Source of the DNA: Terriglobia bacterium
GTDB taxonomy: Bacteria; Acidobacteriota; Terriglobia; Terriglobales; Acidobacteriaceae
Length of the DNA: 64,000 bases
Direction: 5' to 3'
NCBI GenBank assembly: GCA_020073215.1
Contig: JAIQFO010000024.1
Coordinates: forward strand, 1 to 64,000
Positions 44,623-54,241 of this stretch are shown here, in pieces. The first letter of the stretch is position 1; each line of letters opens with the position of its first letter. Below the pieces are notes generated by a model that saw only the letters and a program-made list of their open reading frames with translations, was not told the DNA's origin and did no database searches. The position numbers were made by a program, and so were the translations under genes.

Positions 44623-45749
44623 CTCGTTCCCATTCCATTCTTACCCGTCTCATTCCTCTGGCCGTGGTTTTGGCCCTGGGACTCGCGGGCTGTTCCAGTG
44701 AGCGTCCGGCGACGCCTCCAGCGCCCCAGACCGTGCGCAATGTCTCCGTGCTCCCAGTACAGCGGGCCGACGTACCCGATTTGCTGGAAGCGGTGGGAAC
44801 GGTTCGCGCGGCCGAAACCAGCCAACTCGCCAGCCAGATGATGGGGAACATCGTCGAGCTCCGCGCCCATGAAGGGGATCGCGTGCGGCGTGGGCAGGTG
44901 CTCGCGGTTATCGATGATGCCCAACCGCGGGCTGCGGTCGACCGTGCCACGGCCGCCGAGAGCGCCGCCGGGCAGGAAGTCACCGCGTCCGATTCTGACT
45001 TGGCTTTGGCGCAATCGACACTGCAGCGCTACCAGAATCTCTACGACAAGAAGTCGGTCAGCCCGCAGGAATTCGATGAAGTAAAGGCACGCTACCAGGC
45101 GGCGCTCGCGCATCGCGATAGCGCGCGCGCCGGGCAGGCCCAGGCCAAGGCGGCCTTGGCACAGGCTCGCACATCATTCTCCTATACCCGCATTCTGGCG
45201 CCGTTCGATGGCGTGATCATCGAGAAGAAAGCCGACCCCGGCACCTTGGCCAGTCCGGGCCTGCCGATCTTCACCATCGAAGGTCTGGGGCATTATCGGC
45301 TGGAAGCCACCGTCAACGAAAACGACCTGCGATACGTCAAGATGGGAGAGCAGGTGCCGGTGGTGGTGGACGCATTGGGAACCGCGGACTTGAAAGGAAA
45401 AGTTGCACAAATTGTGCCCGCCGCCGACCCCGGCAGCCGCAGCTTTCTGGTGAAGGTCGAACTGCCCGCGGATGCGCACTTGCGTTCGGGCCTGTTTGGT
45501 CGAGCGCAATTCTCCCGTGGTAAGCGCCCCTCGTTGTTGATTCCACAAACCGCTATCGTGGTCCGGGGACAACTGCAGGGTGTGTACGTCCTGGACCCAA
45601 CCAAGGTCGCAAACCTGCGCTACGTCACGCTCGGAAGCATCACCGGGGCCGAAGTGGAAGTGCTCGCCGGCCTTCAGGAAGGGGAGCGCGTCGTAGCGAA
45701 TCCCAGCGGTCTTGACCTAAGTGGCAAGCGCATCGAGGCCCAGCCATGA
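44619..45749 (+). CDS. RND efflux periplasmic adaptor (membrane fusion lipoprotein)
   Basis: 376 residues from ATG 44619, overlapping the TolC stop. A lipoprotein signal ends in LALGLAGC. The barrel-sandwich/lipoyl halves are seen in [20 protein letters not shown] and [20 protein letters not shown], with a helical hairpin between (about 95-170, Ala/Gln-rich). A beta-barrel ([20 protein letters not shown]) and a membrane-proximal domain follow. It links the inner-membrane pump to the outer-membrane channel. It overlaps the pump gene by four bases. Confidence 0.93.
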   Translation: MTRSHSILTRLIPLAVVLALGLAGCSSERPATPPAPQTVRNVSVLPVQRADVPDLLEAVGTVRAAETSQLASQMMGNIVELRAHEGDRVRRGQVLAVIDDAQPRAAVDRATAAESAAGQEVTASDSDLALAQSTLQRYQNLYDKKSVSPQEFDEVKARYQAALAHRDSARAGQAQAKAALAQARTSFSYTRILAPFDGVIIEKKADPGTLASPGLPIFTIEGLGHYRLEATVNENDLRYVKMGEQVPVVVDALGTADLKGKVAQIVPAADPGSRSFLVKVELPADAHLRSGLFGRAQFSRGKRPSLLIPQTAIVVRGQLQGVYVLDPTKVANLRYVTLGSITGAEVEVLAGLQEGERVVANPSGLDLSGKRIEAQP

Positions 45750-48700
45750 CAGAGCCAGAAGTCAAGCAGACGAACTCGCACGCGTCCAGTCTGCGCCTGG
45801 CGGGCCGCATCGCTCGCGGCTTCATCGATTCGAAGCTGACCCCACTCGTCATCGTAGCCGCATTGCTTCTGGGTGCGTTCAGCATTCTCCAGACTCCGCG
45901 CGAGGAAGAGCCGCAAATCGTGGTCCCCATGCTCGACGTGTTCGTGCAGATGCCGGGCGCATCCCCCGAAGAAATTTCGCAGCGGGTCAGCCTCCCCATG
46001 GAGAGGCTGCTGCGCGAAGTTCCCGGCGTCGAATATGTCTACTCCATCAGCCAGCCGGGCATGAGCCTGTTGATTGTGCGCTTCTACGTCGGTTGGAAGG
46101 AAGAAGACGCCATCGTAGAGACCTACAACAAGCTCTCCTCCAATTTCGACCGCATCCCTCCCGGCGTCTCACAGCCGATTATCAAGACCCGCTCGATCAA
46201 CGACGTTCCCATCCTGGCGCTCACCTTGTGGGGAAAGAACTATGACTCCTACCAACTGCGCCGCATCGCGGGCGAGCTGGAAAACTCCCTCAAACAGCTC
46301 GACGATGTTTCTGAAACCGCCATCATCGGAGGCCAGCCTCGCCAGGTACGAGTGGTTTTGGATACCCAGCGGCTGGCTGCCTATGGCCTGACACCCGCGG
46401 CGGTCGTCGGCCAACTCCAGAGCGCGAACAGCCGTGCTGAGGCGGGCAGCTTCAGCCGCGACAACCGCGAGTTCAAGGTCGAGGCGGGCAAGTTCTTTAC
46501 CCGTCCGGAAGATTTGCAGCAAGTCGTAGTCGGAGTTCATTCGAACCGCCCGGTTTACTTGCGCGACGTGGTCGAGAAGCTGGAAGACGGCCCAGCCGAG
46601 CCCGACAACTATGTCATGTTCGCAAACGCCCGGGGAGGCACGGCCGGGCAGTCCGGCGCGGAATATCCAGCCGTTACCATCACGCTCGCCAAGCGCAAAG
46701 GTACCAACGCCACCATCATCTCCGAGCGGGTTCTAGAAAAGGTAAGCTCCCTGCGTGGATACGCACTGCCCAATGACTTAAACGTCACCGTAACGCGCAA
46801 CTATGGCGAGACGGCAAAAGACAAGTCAAACGAACTGCTCAAACACCTTCTGCTGGCGACGCTCTCCGTCACGTTGCTGATCGCCCTGGCACTCGGCTGG
46901 CGTGAGTCCGGAGTCGTGCTTCTGGCCGTGCCCGTCACCCTGGCACTCACCTTGGCCGTCTTTTATCTCTACGGCTACACCCTCAACCGGGTGACGCTGT
47001 TCGCGCTGATTTTCTCCATCGGCATTCTGGTGGATGACGCCATCGTCGTGGTGGAGAACATCGTGCGCCATTTCCGTTTGCCGGCAAGTCGAGGCCGTTC
47101 TCTGGCCGACGTAGCGGTTGAGGCGGTGGATGAAGTCGGCAACCCTACGATTCTCGCCACCTTCGCCGTCATCGGCGCCATTCTGCCCATGGCCTTCGTG
47201 CGCGGCCTGATGGGCCCCTACATGCGTCCGATCCCTGTCGGAGCCTCGGCGGCCATGCTGTTCTCATTGATCGTCGCCTTCGTGGTCTCGCCCTGGGCGG
47301 CGTTGCGTTTGCTGCGCCATTATGCGGACGAAGGCGCCCACTCTACACATGAAAAAGAGGGCTGGACGACCCGTCTCTATCGCCGCATGATGAACCCGCT
47401 GATACGGAATCCCCGGCGTCGATGGATGTTTCTCGGCGGAGTGGTCGTGCTGTTGCTCGCAGCCGTTGCGTTCGTGCCGCTGAAATGGGTGCGAGTAAAG
47501 ATGCTCCCCTTCGATAACAAGAGCGAGTTCCAGGTCATCATCGACATGCCGGACGGAACTCCCCTCGAGCAAACCACCCGCGTGGCCCAGGCACTTGGCG
47601 GCTATCTCGGCCAGCAGCCCGAAGTCACCAATTACCAGATTTATGCCGGTACCTCCGGACCCTACAACTTCAACGGTCTGGTGCGGCATTACTTCCTGCG
47701 GCGTCAGCCCAATCAGGCCGACATCCAGGTCAACCTGCTCTCGCGGCACGACCGCAAAGCGCAGAGTCACGAAATCGCACGCCGCCTGCGTCCGGAACTG
47801 GATAAGATTGCCCAGCCGTTTGGTGCCCGCATCAAGGTCGCGGAAGTTCCCCCAGGTCCGCCTGTGCTCCAGACTCTGGTCGCGGAAGTCTACGGGCCCG
47901 ATTACAAAAGCCAAATCGAATTGGCCGCCCAGATCAAGAAAATCTTTCAGCAGACTCCCGGAGTCGTGGATGTGGACTGGTACGTTCAAGATCCGCAAAC
48001 CAAGTACAACCTGAACGTGGATCTCGATAAGGCATCCCTCCACGGAATCTCTCCTGCTGATGTCACGCGCACGCTCCAGATTGGATTGGCCGGCGTCAAT
48101 GCCGGCCTTTTGCACGATCCCAACTCCCGTGAAGACGTTCCCATCGAAGTCCGCCTGGCGCGCTCCGATCGCTCGGGAATCGAGAACCTGGAGAACCTCA
48201 AACTGCCGACCGCTTCCGGCGGACAAATTGCTCTCGGCGAGGTCACCGACCTTCAACCGACCACCATCGACACCAGTGTTTATCGCAAGAACCTGCAACC
48301 CGTGGTGTACGTGACCGGAGACGTGGCCGGCGGCGAAGAGAGTCCGGTCTACGCCATCATGAAGATGAGCGACGCCATCGACCAGATCAAGTTGCCCAAT
48401 GGCTACGCGGTCAAGCAGTACAAGGGAACGGCCATGCCAGACCGCACCGACCGGTTATCCCTGAAGTGGGATGGTGAGTGGTACGTCACAGTGGAAGTGT
48501 TTCGCGATCTCGGACTGGCGTTCGCTGCTGTGCTGGTGCTGATCTATGTGCTGGTCGTGGGCTGGTTCCGGTCTTTTATTACGCCCTTGGTCATCATGGC
48601 GCCCATTCCGCTGACCTTGGTTGGCATTCTGCCCGCGCATGCCCTGATGGGAGCGTTCTTCACGGCCACGTCGATGATTGGTTTCATAGCTGGCGCCGGA

Positions 48701-49066
48701 ATCATTGTGCGCAATTCCATCATCCTCGTGGATTTCATCGAACTCCGCCGCTCGCAAGGGATGTCACTCGAGGACGCCGTCGTCGATGCGGGCGCGGTCC
48801 GCTTCCGCCCCATGCTGCTGACCGCGGCCGCGGTGGTCGTCGGTGCCAGCGTGATATTATTCGATCCCATCTTCCAGGGTCTGGCGCTGTCGCTGATGGC
48901 GGGAGAAGTTGCGTCGACGGTTCTGTCGCGCATGGCTGTACCGGTTCTTTACTATCTGTCCAAAAGGAAGACGCGAGATTCAGTTCCGCCAGGGCATCCG
49001 CATTCGCCCGAGAACATCGCCGAATGCGAAACACCGCAATGCGAAGTTCCGCAGAACGCTTTGTGA
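45746..49066 (+). CDS. RND-family efflux permease (AcrB/HAE-type)
   Basis: 1,106 residues, a normal length. Twelve membrane helices fall into two groups around two large periplasmic domains. The start has the family [20 protein letters not shown] and [22 protein letters not shown]4 holds the proton-relay aspartates in [15 protein letters not shown]. The second half repeats the pattern with [20 protein letters not shown]. It uses the proton gradient to pump substrates out through the adaptor and TolC. Substrate cannot be read; the neighbours (rhodanese, OsmC, DUF2892) hint at redox or sulfur stress rather than classic drugs. Confidence 0.95.
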   Translation: MTEPEVKQTNSHASSLRLAGRIARGFIDSKLTPLVIVAALLLGAFSILQTPREEEPQIVVPMLDVFVQMPGASPEEISQRVSLPMERLLREVPGVEYVYSISQPGMSLLIVRFYVGWKEEDAIVETYNKLSSNFDRIPPGVSQPIIKTRSINDVPILALTLWGKNYDSYQLRRIAGELENSLKQLDDVSETAIIGGQPRQVRVVLDTQRLAAYGLTPAAVVGQLQSANSRAEAGSFSRDNREFKVEAGKFFTRPEDLQQVVVGVHSNRPVYLRDVVEKLEDGPAEPDNYVMFANARGGTAGQSGAEYPAVTITLAKRKGTNATIISERVLEKVSSLRGYALPNDLNVTVTRNYGETAKDKSNELLKHLLLATLSVTLLIALALGWRESGVVLLAVPVTLALTLAVFYLYGYTLNRVTLFALIFSIGILVDDAIVVVENIVRHFRLPASRGRSLADVAVEAVDEVGNPTILATFAVIGAILPMAFVRGLMGPYMRPIPVGASAAMLFSLIVAFVVSPWAALRLLRHYADEGAHSTHEKEGWTTRLYRRMMNPLIRNPRRRWMFLGGVVVLLLAAVAFVPLKWVRVKMLPFDNKSEFQVIIDMPDGTPLEQTTRVAQALGGYLGQQPEVTNYQIYAGTSGPYNFNGLVRHYFLRRQPNQADIQVNLLSRHDRKAQSHEIARRLRPELDKIAQPFGARIKVAEVPPGPPVLQTLVAEVYGPDYKSQIELAAQIKKIFQQTPGVVDVDWYVQDPQTKYNLNVDLDKASLHGISPADVTRTLQIGLAGVNAGLLHDPNSREDVPIEVRLARSDRSGIENLENLKLPTASGGQIALGEVTDLQPTTIDTSVYRKNLQPVVYVTGDVAGGEESPVYAIMKMSDAIDQIKLPNGYAVKQYKGTAMPDRTDRLSLKWDGEWYVTVEVFRDLGLAFAAVLVLIYVLVVGWFRSFITPLVIMAPIPLTLVGILPAHALMGAFFTATSMIGFIAGAGIIVRNSIILVDFIELRRSQGMSLEDAVVDAGAVRFRPMLLTAAAVVVGASVILFDPIFQGLALSLMAGEVASTVLSRMAVPVLYYLSKRKTRDSVPPGHPHSPENIAECETPQCEVPQNAL

Positions 49067-49086
49067 GGATTTAAGGAGGCTTAGCT

Positions 49087-49275
49087 ATGACCGTAGAACG
49101 CGCGCTACGTTTGATTGCCGGATTTTTCATTCTTGTGTCGCTGGCACTCGGGCATTGGGTGAACCCGTACTGGTACTTCTTCACAGCTTTCGTCGGTTTG
49201 AATCTATTCCAGTCGGCTTTGACCAACTGGTGCCCAATGATGACAATCCTGCGCAAGTGTGGGATGAACCGTTAG
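49087..49275 (+). CDS. Small DUF2892 (YgaP-type) inner-membrane protein
   Basis: 62 residues preceded by AAGGAGG. Two hydrophobic segments (LIAGFFILVSLALG and YWYFFTAFVGLNLFQSAL) and the conserved tail TNWCPMMTILRKCGM mark the DUF2892 family, which in E. coli YgaP is the membrane part fused to a rhodanese. Here the rhodanese is a separate exported protein a few genes away, so the two may work together in sulfur handling. It follows the RND pump gene by 20 bases and is probably co-transcribed. Confidence 0.88.
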   Translation: MTVERALRLIAGFFILVSLALGHWVNPYWYFFTAFVGLNLFQSALTNWCPMMTILRKCGMNR

Positions 49276-49741
49276 GGTTCGGCTGATTGAAGCTTCGCTT
49301 TGGGAAGGGCTCGAGTGCGGTTAAGCCCTTCGGCGCAGAGCCTGGGTTTGCCCCCTCCTGTTCGGGTCTTTTTAAGTCAAAGACTTAGCGTTGGTGATCG
49401 GCCAAGTCTTTGAGGAATAAGGACTTACTTGTAAAGTATTTATAAATCAATAGATTAGCTCGGATTTCCGGCCGGTTTTTGCGGTCGTTTCCCGCCAGGT
49501 CTTTGAGAAATAAATACTTTAGTGGTCATGACGGGGGGAAGAGCGAAGAAGGCTGCGGAGGGGTGCGCGGACAAGAGTGTCCGCGCTACACCGCCATGTC
49601 TTTGAGAACTAAATACTTTAGAGGGGTTTCGGAGTTGCTGCGGCGACGGGCAACTGCCGAGCTGCGCTCGGCTTGGACGGCCGAGGGCGGCCGTCCCTAC
49701 GCGAGCATGATACAGAATTATCCACCATCACGAAGGCCGCT
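49276..49741. repeat. Intergenic array of three spaced AT-rich repeats and two GC palindromes
   Basis: No gene is present in these 466 bases. The word GTCTTTGAGAAATAAATACT followed by TTAG (or close variants) occurs at 49406, 49499 and 49598, spaced 93 and 99 bases. An inverted half (GTAAAGTATTTATAA) follows copy 1. Between and after the copies lie GCGGACAAGAGTGTCCGC (about 49567-49584) and a GGACGG/CCGTCC plus GCCGAGC/GCTCGGC module (49651-49706) of the dispersed family. Confidence 0.75.
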
Positions 49742-50989
49742 CTAGGCACTTTTCTGCGGGAGTTCGGGACGCCGCGCGAATTTGTCCGACCAGCGAATCC
49801 TTCCCGTCGCTTGCATCACTATGAATAGCGTGATCACCGAGATGACCGTGATGCTAAGTCCGGTGAATCCCTTCCAGAAGAACGCGTAGGAAAACACTAC
49901 CAAGTAAATCAATTGTGCCGTGCCGGCTTCCAACGCGGCAAAGCGGATGCCAGCCACCAGGCGCAGATAGCTCACCACCAGAAAAATAGAGACCACGGAA
50001 GAAATGGCCATGGCCGCATGAATCGAGATGTGGTCGACAAGGTAGGCGAGAAGCAGGTGGAAGGCGAAGAAAGCCGCAGCGAGGAAAAAGTAATTCATGG
50101 GGTGAAGATCGATGCCTCGCAGGGTAGTGATGATGAACATCAGAAAAAAGAAGAAGAACAGCGAAACGGGAGCGAAGTAACTGATTTCTCCGGCGAGCGG
50201 ACCGGGCTGCAGTTTTTCCGGCATCTCCATTCCGATTTGGAGTCCGGAGACCATGTCGGAGTAACGCCAGTTGAGCTCCCAGCCACCGGGAATTTCTTTC
50301 TTCGCTGTGGGCGAAAGGGTGTCGTCCGCGAAGTCGATGTCCTTGAAATTAGTGCGCATGACCAGGGAGAAATCATGCACTTGCGCGATTCCATCGGCGA
50401 GTTTATAGCGCCAGCTACCCATGCCGTGGGAGCGATAGGCAACGTGGAGATTAGCCGTCTGTCCCGGCACGAGCGCGAGTTTGGAAGTCGCCGCGGTTTC
50501 GTCGATTGACGTTGCAACGCGTTGGCCGTTGAAGACCATTGTGAGGCCATCGTAGACCGCTCTTTGTGCGGGAAAGGGAAGACGAAGAGTTACGGTGCCC
50601 GGAACGGCAACGTTATTGTGAAAACTATAGTCGCCGTCAAAGTCCACTGCATAGGTGCTGTACCAGAGCAGGCCTTTCTGCCGATGGTTCAGGTTCAGGC
50701 CGACCTGGAGCCGGGTAGAGTCGAGTTGCAACGAGTTCGTGTGTTCAACATCGTGGTTGCGCACGATGGTCTTGCCGTCTTCCTTGGTTCTAACCGCCAC
50801 CGTTTCATTCCAGACGAAGGTAGCTGCGGGCGGGACTTGCTCCTGCGTAGTACCCCAGGTTGAGGCGACATGACCTTTGAGTAGATCGTCGCTGCTGTGA
50901 GTGCGCAACATGATGGTGGAACCGAGGATCATCCAGGCGATTGTCGTGCATACGAATATGAAGATGAGAGCAGCGATGTGGCGAAGCAA
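49742..50989 (-). CDS. CreD-family inner membrane protein
   Basis: 415 residues. One N-terminal membrane segment (AALIFIFVCTTIAWMILGST) is followed by a periplasmic domain of about 250 residues and a C-terminal group of six helices. The last part matches CreD: SLFFFFFLMFIITTLRGIDL, HPMNYFFLAAAFFAFHLLLA and YLRLVAGIRFAAL. CreD is an envelope protein of unclear biochemistry, part of the CreBC regulon in enterobacteria. No CreBC-like regulators are adjacent here. It stands alone on the minus strand. Confidence 0.78.
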   Translation of the reverse strand: MLRHIAALIFIFVCTTIAWMILGSTIMLRTHSSDDLLKGHVASTWGTTQEQVPPAATFVWNETVAVRTKEDGKTIVRNHDVEHTNSLQLDSTRLQVGLNLNHRQKGLLWYSTYAVDFDGDYSFHNNVAVPGTVTLRLPFPAQRAVYDGLTMVFNGQRVATSIDETAATSKLALVPGQTANLHVAYRSHGMGSWRYKLADGIAQVHDFSLVMRTNFKDIDFADDTLSPTAKKEIPGGWELNWRYSDMVSGLQIGMEMPEKLQPGPLAGEISYFAPVSLFFFFFLMFIITTLRGIDLHPMNYFFLAAAFFAFHLLLAYLVDHISIHAAMAISSVVSIFLVVSYLRLVAGIRFAALEAGTAQLIYLVVFSYAFFWKGFTGLSITVISVITLFIVMQATGRIRWSDKFARRPELPQKSA

Positions 50990-51154
50990 GCGATTGACCT
51001 CCCGGAAATTGATGTCGGGATACTAATTTGCAAGGATAGCGCCGCATGGGAGTCATTGCTATATAGGGAGTTAACTGGTAACCGCAGGACTTGGACGCGT
51101 CAGCTTAGACACAGGTGTGTCTAGATTGAAACGGTCATCGCGCCGAGGCCCGGC

Positions 51155-51463
51155 TTACGTCCGCACGACCCGCTCCCCGCAATCGGATTCAGGGCAGGCG
51201 TAGGTGATGTGATTGCGCTGGCGGTCGAGGCTGATGATGAACATGGGGCGTCCGTGGCGTTCGCAGATGGGCTGGTTGGGAGTAAGCACCGGCGCATCTC
51301 CGCGCTTCGGCGTGGTGTAGCCGACACGCTCTCCGAAGCAGCGATGGCAGAACTTGTCGGTACAGCGAAAGAACTCAATGGAATAGTCGGCGTTGTAGGG
51401 AGCCAGCGCGGGCTCCATGGTGCGGTAGTGCTGGTCGCAAAGGGGCAGGATGTCCGTCCGCAT
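51155..51463 (-). CDS. Small cysteine-rich (probable zinc-binding) protein
   Basis: 102 residues from the ATG at 51463 (MRTDILPLC); an upstream ATG adds nine. Eight cysteines and several histidines occur in pairs: CDQHY, CTDKFCHRCFGE, CERHG and CPESDCGE. The pattern suggests two zinc-ribbon-like knuckles. I do not recognise a named family. Frame quality and spacing are good, and no other gene fits this strand. It stands alone between the CreD-like gene and a repeat-rich gap. Confidence 0.6.
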   Translation of the reverse strand: MRTDILPLCDQHYRTMEPALAPYNADYSIEFFRCTDKFCHRCFGERVGYTTPKRGDAPVLTPNQPICERHGRPMFIISLDRQRNHITYACPESDCGERVVRT

Positions 51464-51494
51464 CGCAAGCGAGTGTAGCACCAGCCGCACTCTC

Positions 51495-51575
51495 GTAGGG
51501 ACGGCCGCCCTCGGCTGTCCAGCCTCTATGCCGCGCAGGCCGCGGACCTGAGCGTCCGGGCCTGCGTGGTTCGTA
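51495..51575. repeat. Dispersed modular palindromic repeat
   Basis: GTAGGGACGGCCGCCCTCGG followed by CTGTCC, then GCGCAGGCCGCGGACC and GAGCGTCCGGGCCTGCGT. The first module is the same as at 49651-49706 in reverse complement. Confidence 0.7.
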
Positions 51576-51598
51576 ATGCGATCAAATCGTTTGCGCCG

Positions 51599-52183
51599 TT
51601 ATTGCGAAGTCTTGTCGGTGGTCTTCATGACCGTTAACGGCTGATGCTGGCGCTTGCCACTGGCCTGTCCGCTGGCCGCGTCGCGCGGGGTCGCCTTGTC
51701 AACTGACTTCATGATCGTTAACGGTTGATGCTGCCGTTTGCCGCTGGCCTGTCCGGTGGCGACGTCGCGCGGAGCCTGGACATTCGCAGAGCTGCTAGTG
51801 CTGGCTGCGGCTTCGGTGGCATGGGCGGAATTCTTGCTGCTTACCGCCACGTCAGCGCGGCCGTCCCCATTTACATCGCCAACGGCCACGTGCGACGGTT
51901 TCGTGTCGGAGTTGGAGGAGGCAGGTTTTGCTCCAGTCTGCTGCCAGTCGTCCTGAGCCGTCTTTTTGCCCGTGGCATGACCAGAGGCAACCTCGCGTGC
52001 CGCCAGATCTCTGTGCACGATATTCTTCTGTTCCAAGTGACCGGTGGCCTGGCCGGAAGCGGCGTCGCGCGAACTCTGAGTCTGCGTGGTGGAAGACTGG
52101 GCTTTCTGCTTGTCGGTTTGTGACTGCGCAGCGGCGGCGACCGATAGACCGGCCAATGCGGCGATCAGAATCTTAGTGTTCAT
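51599..52183 (-). CDS. Exported Ala/Ser/Thr-rich protein with four RDxASGQAxGK repeats
   Basis: 194 residues from ATG 52183. A signal peptide (ILIAALAGLSVAAAAQS) is followed by a disordered-looking, Gln/Ser/Thr-rich chain. The motif recurs four times: RDAASGQATGH, REVASGHATGK, RDVATGQASGK and RDAASGQASGK; the last two are extended by RQHQPLTIMK/RQHQPLTVMK, a recent duplication. A single Ca-loop-like VAVGDVNGDGRADVAV sits in the middle. I do not recognise the family; the motif looks like a binding or cross-linking repeat. No neighbour suggests a function. Confidence 0.7.
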   Translation of the reverse strand: MNTKILIAALAGLSVAAAAQSQTDKQKAQSSTTQTQSSRDAASGQATGHLEQKNIVHRDLAAREVASGHATGKKTAQDDWQQTGAKPASSNSDTKPSHVAVGDVNGDGRADVAVSSKNSAHATEAAASTSSSANVQAPRDVATGQASGKRQHQPLTIMKSVDKATPRDAASGQASGKRQHQPLTVMKTTDKTSQ

Positions 52184-52389
52184 GTTTTCTCCTGTGTCGC
52201 GCGTCCCCACGACGCGCAGTGGACCCCTGGGAGCGGAAAATACTAAAGAGGCGCCGTCCCATTGGAATTCGATGATTCTGGCTGTCCGCAAGCAGATCAG
52301 CAAATTACTAAAGTACATGGTGCAGGCGAACGCCAACCGGAATCCGGCGCGGGTCGAGCAACGGGCCTGTGTGCTATGTCCAGACTGCG

Positions 52390-53535
52390 TCAGCCGATGT
52401 AGCGCAGCGCGTCGACGATACCGAGGTTTGAGGCGCGGTAGGAGGGAACGAGGCCGCTCACCAGTCCGACCACGGCAGCCACCGTCATGACGACAAGGGC
52501 GGTGAGCGGGGTCATGTGCATCGAGACCGGCAGGCCAATGCCGGGGCGTGCCAGCCCTTTAATGACCAGGCTTCCGAGCGCGACACCGGCAATGCCGCCC
52601 AGCAGAGAAATAGCGATCGATTCGCTCAGCAGCAGCTTGAGGATGCTTTCGCGGGTAAAGCCGAGCGTACGTAGGACGGCCACCTCGCGCGTGCGCTCGC
52701 GGATCGACATGGCCATGGTGTTAGCGCAGACCAGCAGCGTAGTAAACAATACCGCTCCGCAGATGCTGAGGATGAACGCCTTGACGCTGCCCAAAGTGTT
52801 GATGAAATCGAGTTTGAATGCCTGTTCGCTCTCGCTCTTGGTGGGTACGGGAGTGCTGTGGAACATGTCGTCGATGGCACGGGCCGCTAGTGGCATGTGT
52901 TCAGCCGTATCGACGCGGGTGAAGTAAAACCCGGCGGTGTCTTTGAACCAGTTAACGGATTCTTCCAGGTACTTGGTATGGAAGTAGAGGTTGCTGGACG
53001 GGGGATCGATGGTGTAGATGCCGCGCACGGTCAGGTCGAGATCAACGGGAAAAATAGTGCCTTGCAGGATGATGTGGTCGCCGATCTTCCAATTGTGTTT
53101 CCTGGCAAGATCAACGTCGACGACGCAACCCGCGCGATCGTGCTTCCAGGCGGCGAGTTGGTCGGCGGGCATGGCCTTGTCGGCAGCGACGTCGAAGTAT
53201 TCGCCGGGGTCGGTTGCGAACTGGCCGAAGAAGTTTTCCGGCTTGTCGTCCTTATACTTGCCGCCGAACCAGGTCATGGGGACGACATGCACCACGCCTG
53301 GAACGGCGCGGATCTTGTCGCGATAGTAAACAGGAAGGAAATTAGCCAGCGACACCTTGTGGCGCGTCATGATGCGAAGCGCCGAGTCCGGAGCACCCTT
53401 ATCGATGTAGAAGCTGCGCCACACGCAAAGCATGATGCACAGCAGAAGGAGAGAGAACGCGATGCTGGCGACCGTCAGCAGACTGCGCCGCTTGTTGCGA
53501 AACGCCGACTTGGCGACGAAGGTGGTGAGGGTCAT
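52390..53535 (-). CDS. ABC transporter permease (FtsX/MacB fold)
   Basis: 381 residues. One N-terminal helix (LLTVASIAFSLLLLCIMLCV), a periplasmic domain of about 210 residues and three C-terminal helices containing IRERTREVAVLRTLGFTRES and VGLVSGLVPSYRASNLGIVD give the MacB/LolC layout. No ATPase gene is adjacent, so the partner must be encoded elsewhere. It could act in lipoprotein export, efflux or envelope maintenance. It is unrelated in position to the iron-system permeases at 59-61.6 kb although it has the same fold. Confidence 0.87.
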   Translation of the reverse strand: MTLTTFVAKSAFRNKRRSLLTVASIAFSLLLLCIMLCVWRSFYIDKGAPDSALRIMTRHKVSLANFLPVYYRDKIRAVPGVVHVVPMTWFGGKYKDDKPENFFGQFATDPGEYFDVAADKAMPADQLAAWKHDRAGCVVDVDLARKHNWKIGDHIILQGTIFPVDLDLTVRGIYTIDPPSSNLYFHTKYLEESVNWFKDTAGFYFTRVDTAEHMPLAARAIDDMFHSTPVPTKSESEQAFKLDFINTLGSVKAFILSICGAVLFTTLLVCANTMAMSIRERTREVAVLRTLGFTRESILKLLLSESIAISLLGGIAGVALGSLVIKGLARPGIGLPVSMHMTPLTALVVMTVAAVVGLVSGLVPSYRASNLGIVDALRYIG

Positions 53536-53615
53536 GGGAACAACTGCAGTTTATCTTAGTTGGGGTTGGGTGGCAGAGGCCGGAAATTAGATTGCGGAGT
53601 TCTCCAGGGACAAAG

Positions 53616-54161
53616 TTAGAGAGCCGGGCCATTCTTCAGGCACTTCTCTACTGACCCGTTCTCATCAGACCTCAGGATGCCTGATTGATCGGTGCAGAAG
53701 GCTGGAATTCCCTTGTGTAACGGGCGTGCGGTCAATGTGTAGCCCGGGTTTGGTTCCTGCCCGCTGTTTCCGCGACACCCTGTAATCTCGAATGAATATC
53801 CATTCCGCTGACCGTTTTTTGCGGGACTTCCGATGGGAGGATCCGGCGGTAACTCGGAGAGCACGCAAGTATAGCCGAGACTTGGATGAGCCTTGGCAAA
53901 CTTGGCTTCGGCATCAACCAAAGTTCGCATTGAGCCGATCGCAGAATCCACGTATCCGAGTCCCAACAAACCCTGAAAGACAGTTGTGACAGAAATCGCC
54001 AACCCAAGGTAGCCAACGACGAGCAGCGCACGGGGAAATCCTTTTCGTCTGGACCTGTCGGCGTTTCTACGAATCTTCGACAGCCAGTCATGGCCGAAAA
54101 GGATCGAAGCGATGGAAGCAAGCAACAGGAAGAGAAGGAGGCCAAAGGAGTGCAAGATCAC
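53616..54161 (-). CDS. Membrane protein with pseudopilin-like C-terminal domain
   Basis: 181 residues. Two hydrophobic segments (LHSFGLLLFLLLASIASILF and FPRALLVVGYLGLAISVTTV) precede a domain resembling the globular part of acidobacterial pilin-like proteins: SMRTLVDAEAKFAKAHPSLG, a Tyr-Thr-Cys turn, NGYSFEITG and FCTDQSGILRSDENG. No prepilin cleavage site is visible and no pilus genes are near. The similarity is my reading of the pattern and should be treated as weak. Confidence 0.5.
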   Translation of the reverse strand: MILHSFGLLLFLLLASIASILFGHDWLSKIRRNADRSRRKGFPRALLVVGYLGLAISVTTVFQGLLGLGYVDSAIGSMRTLVDAEAKFAKAHPSLGYTCVLSELPPDPPIGSPAKNGQRNGYSFEITGCRGNSGQEPNPGYTLTARPLHKGIPAFCTDQSGILRSDENGSVEKCLKNGPAL

Positions 54162-54241
54162 ATACTCCCAATTCTACCGAGGAACGACGTTCCTCACCTA
54201 ATCGCGGAGAAAAGTCCGGTCCTGATTCTGCCTTGGTTCTA

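Noticed and set aside
49400-49625. CRISPR array
   Set aside because: The repeats number only three, diverge from each other, have spacings of over 90 bases, and no cas genes are near.
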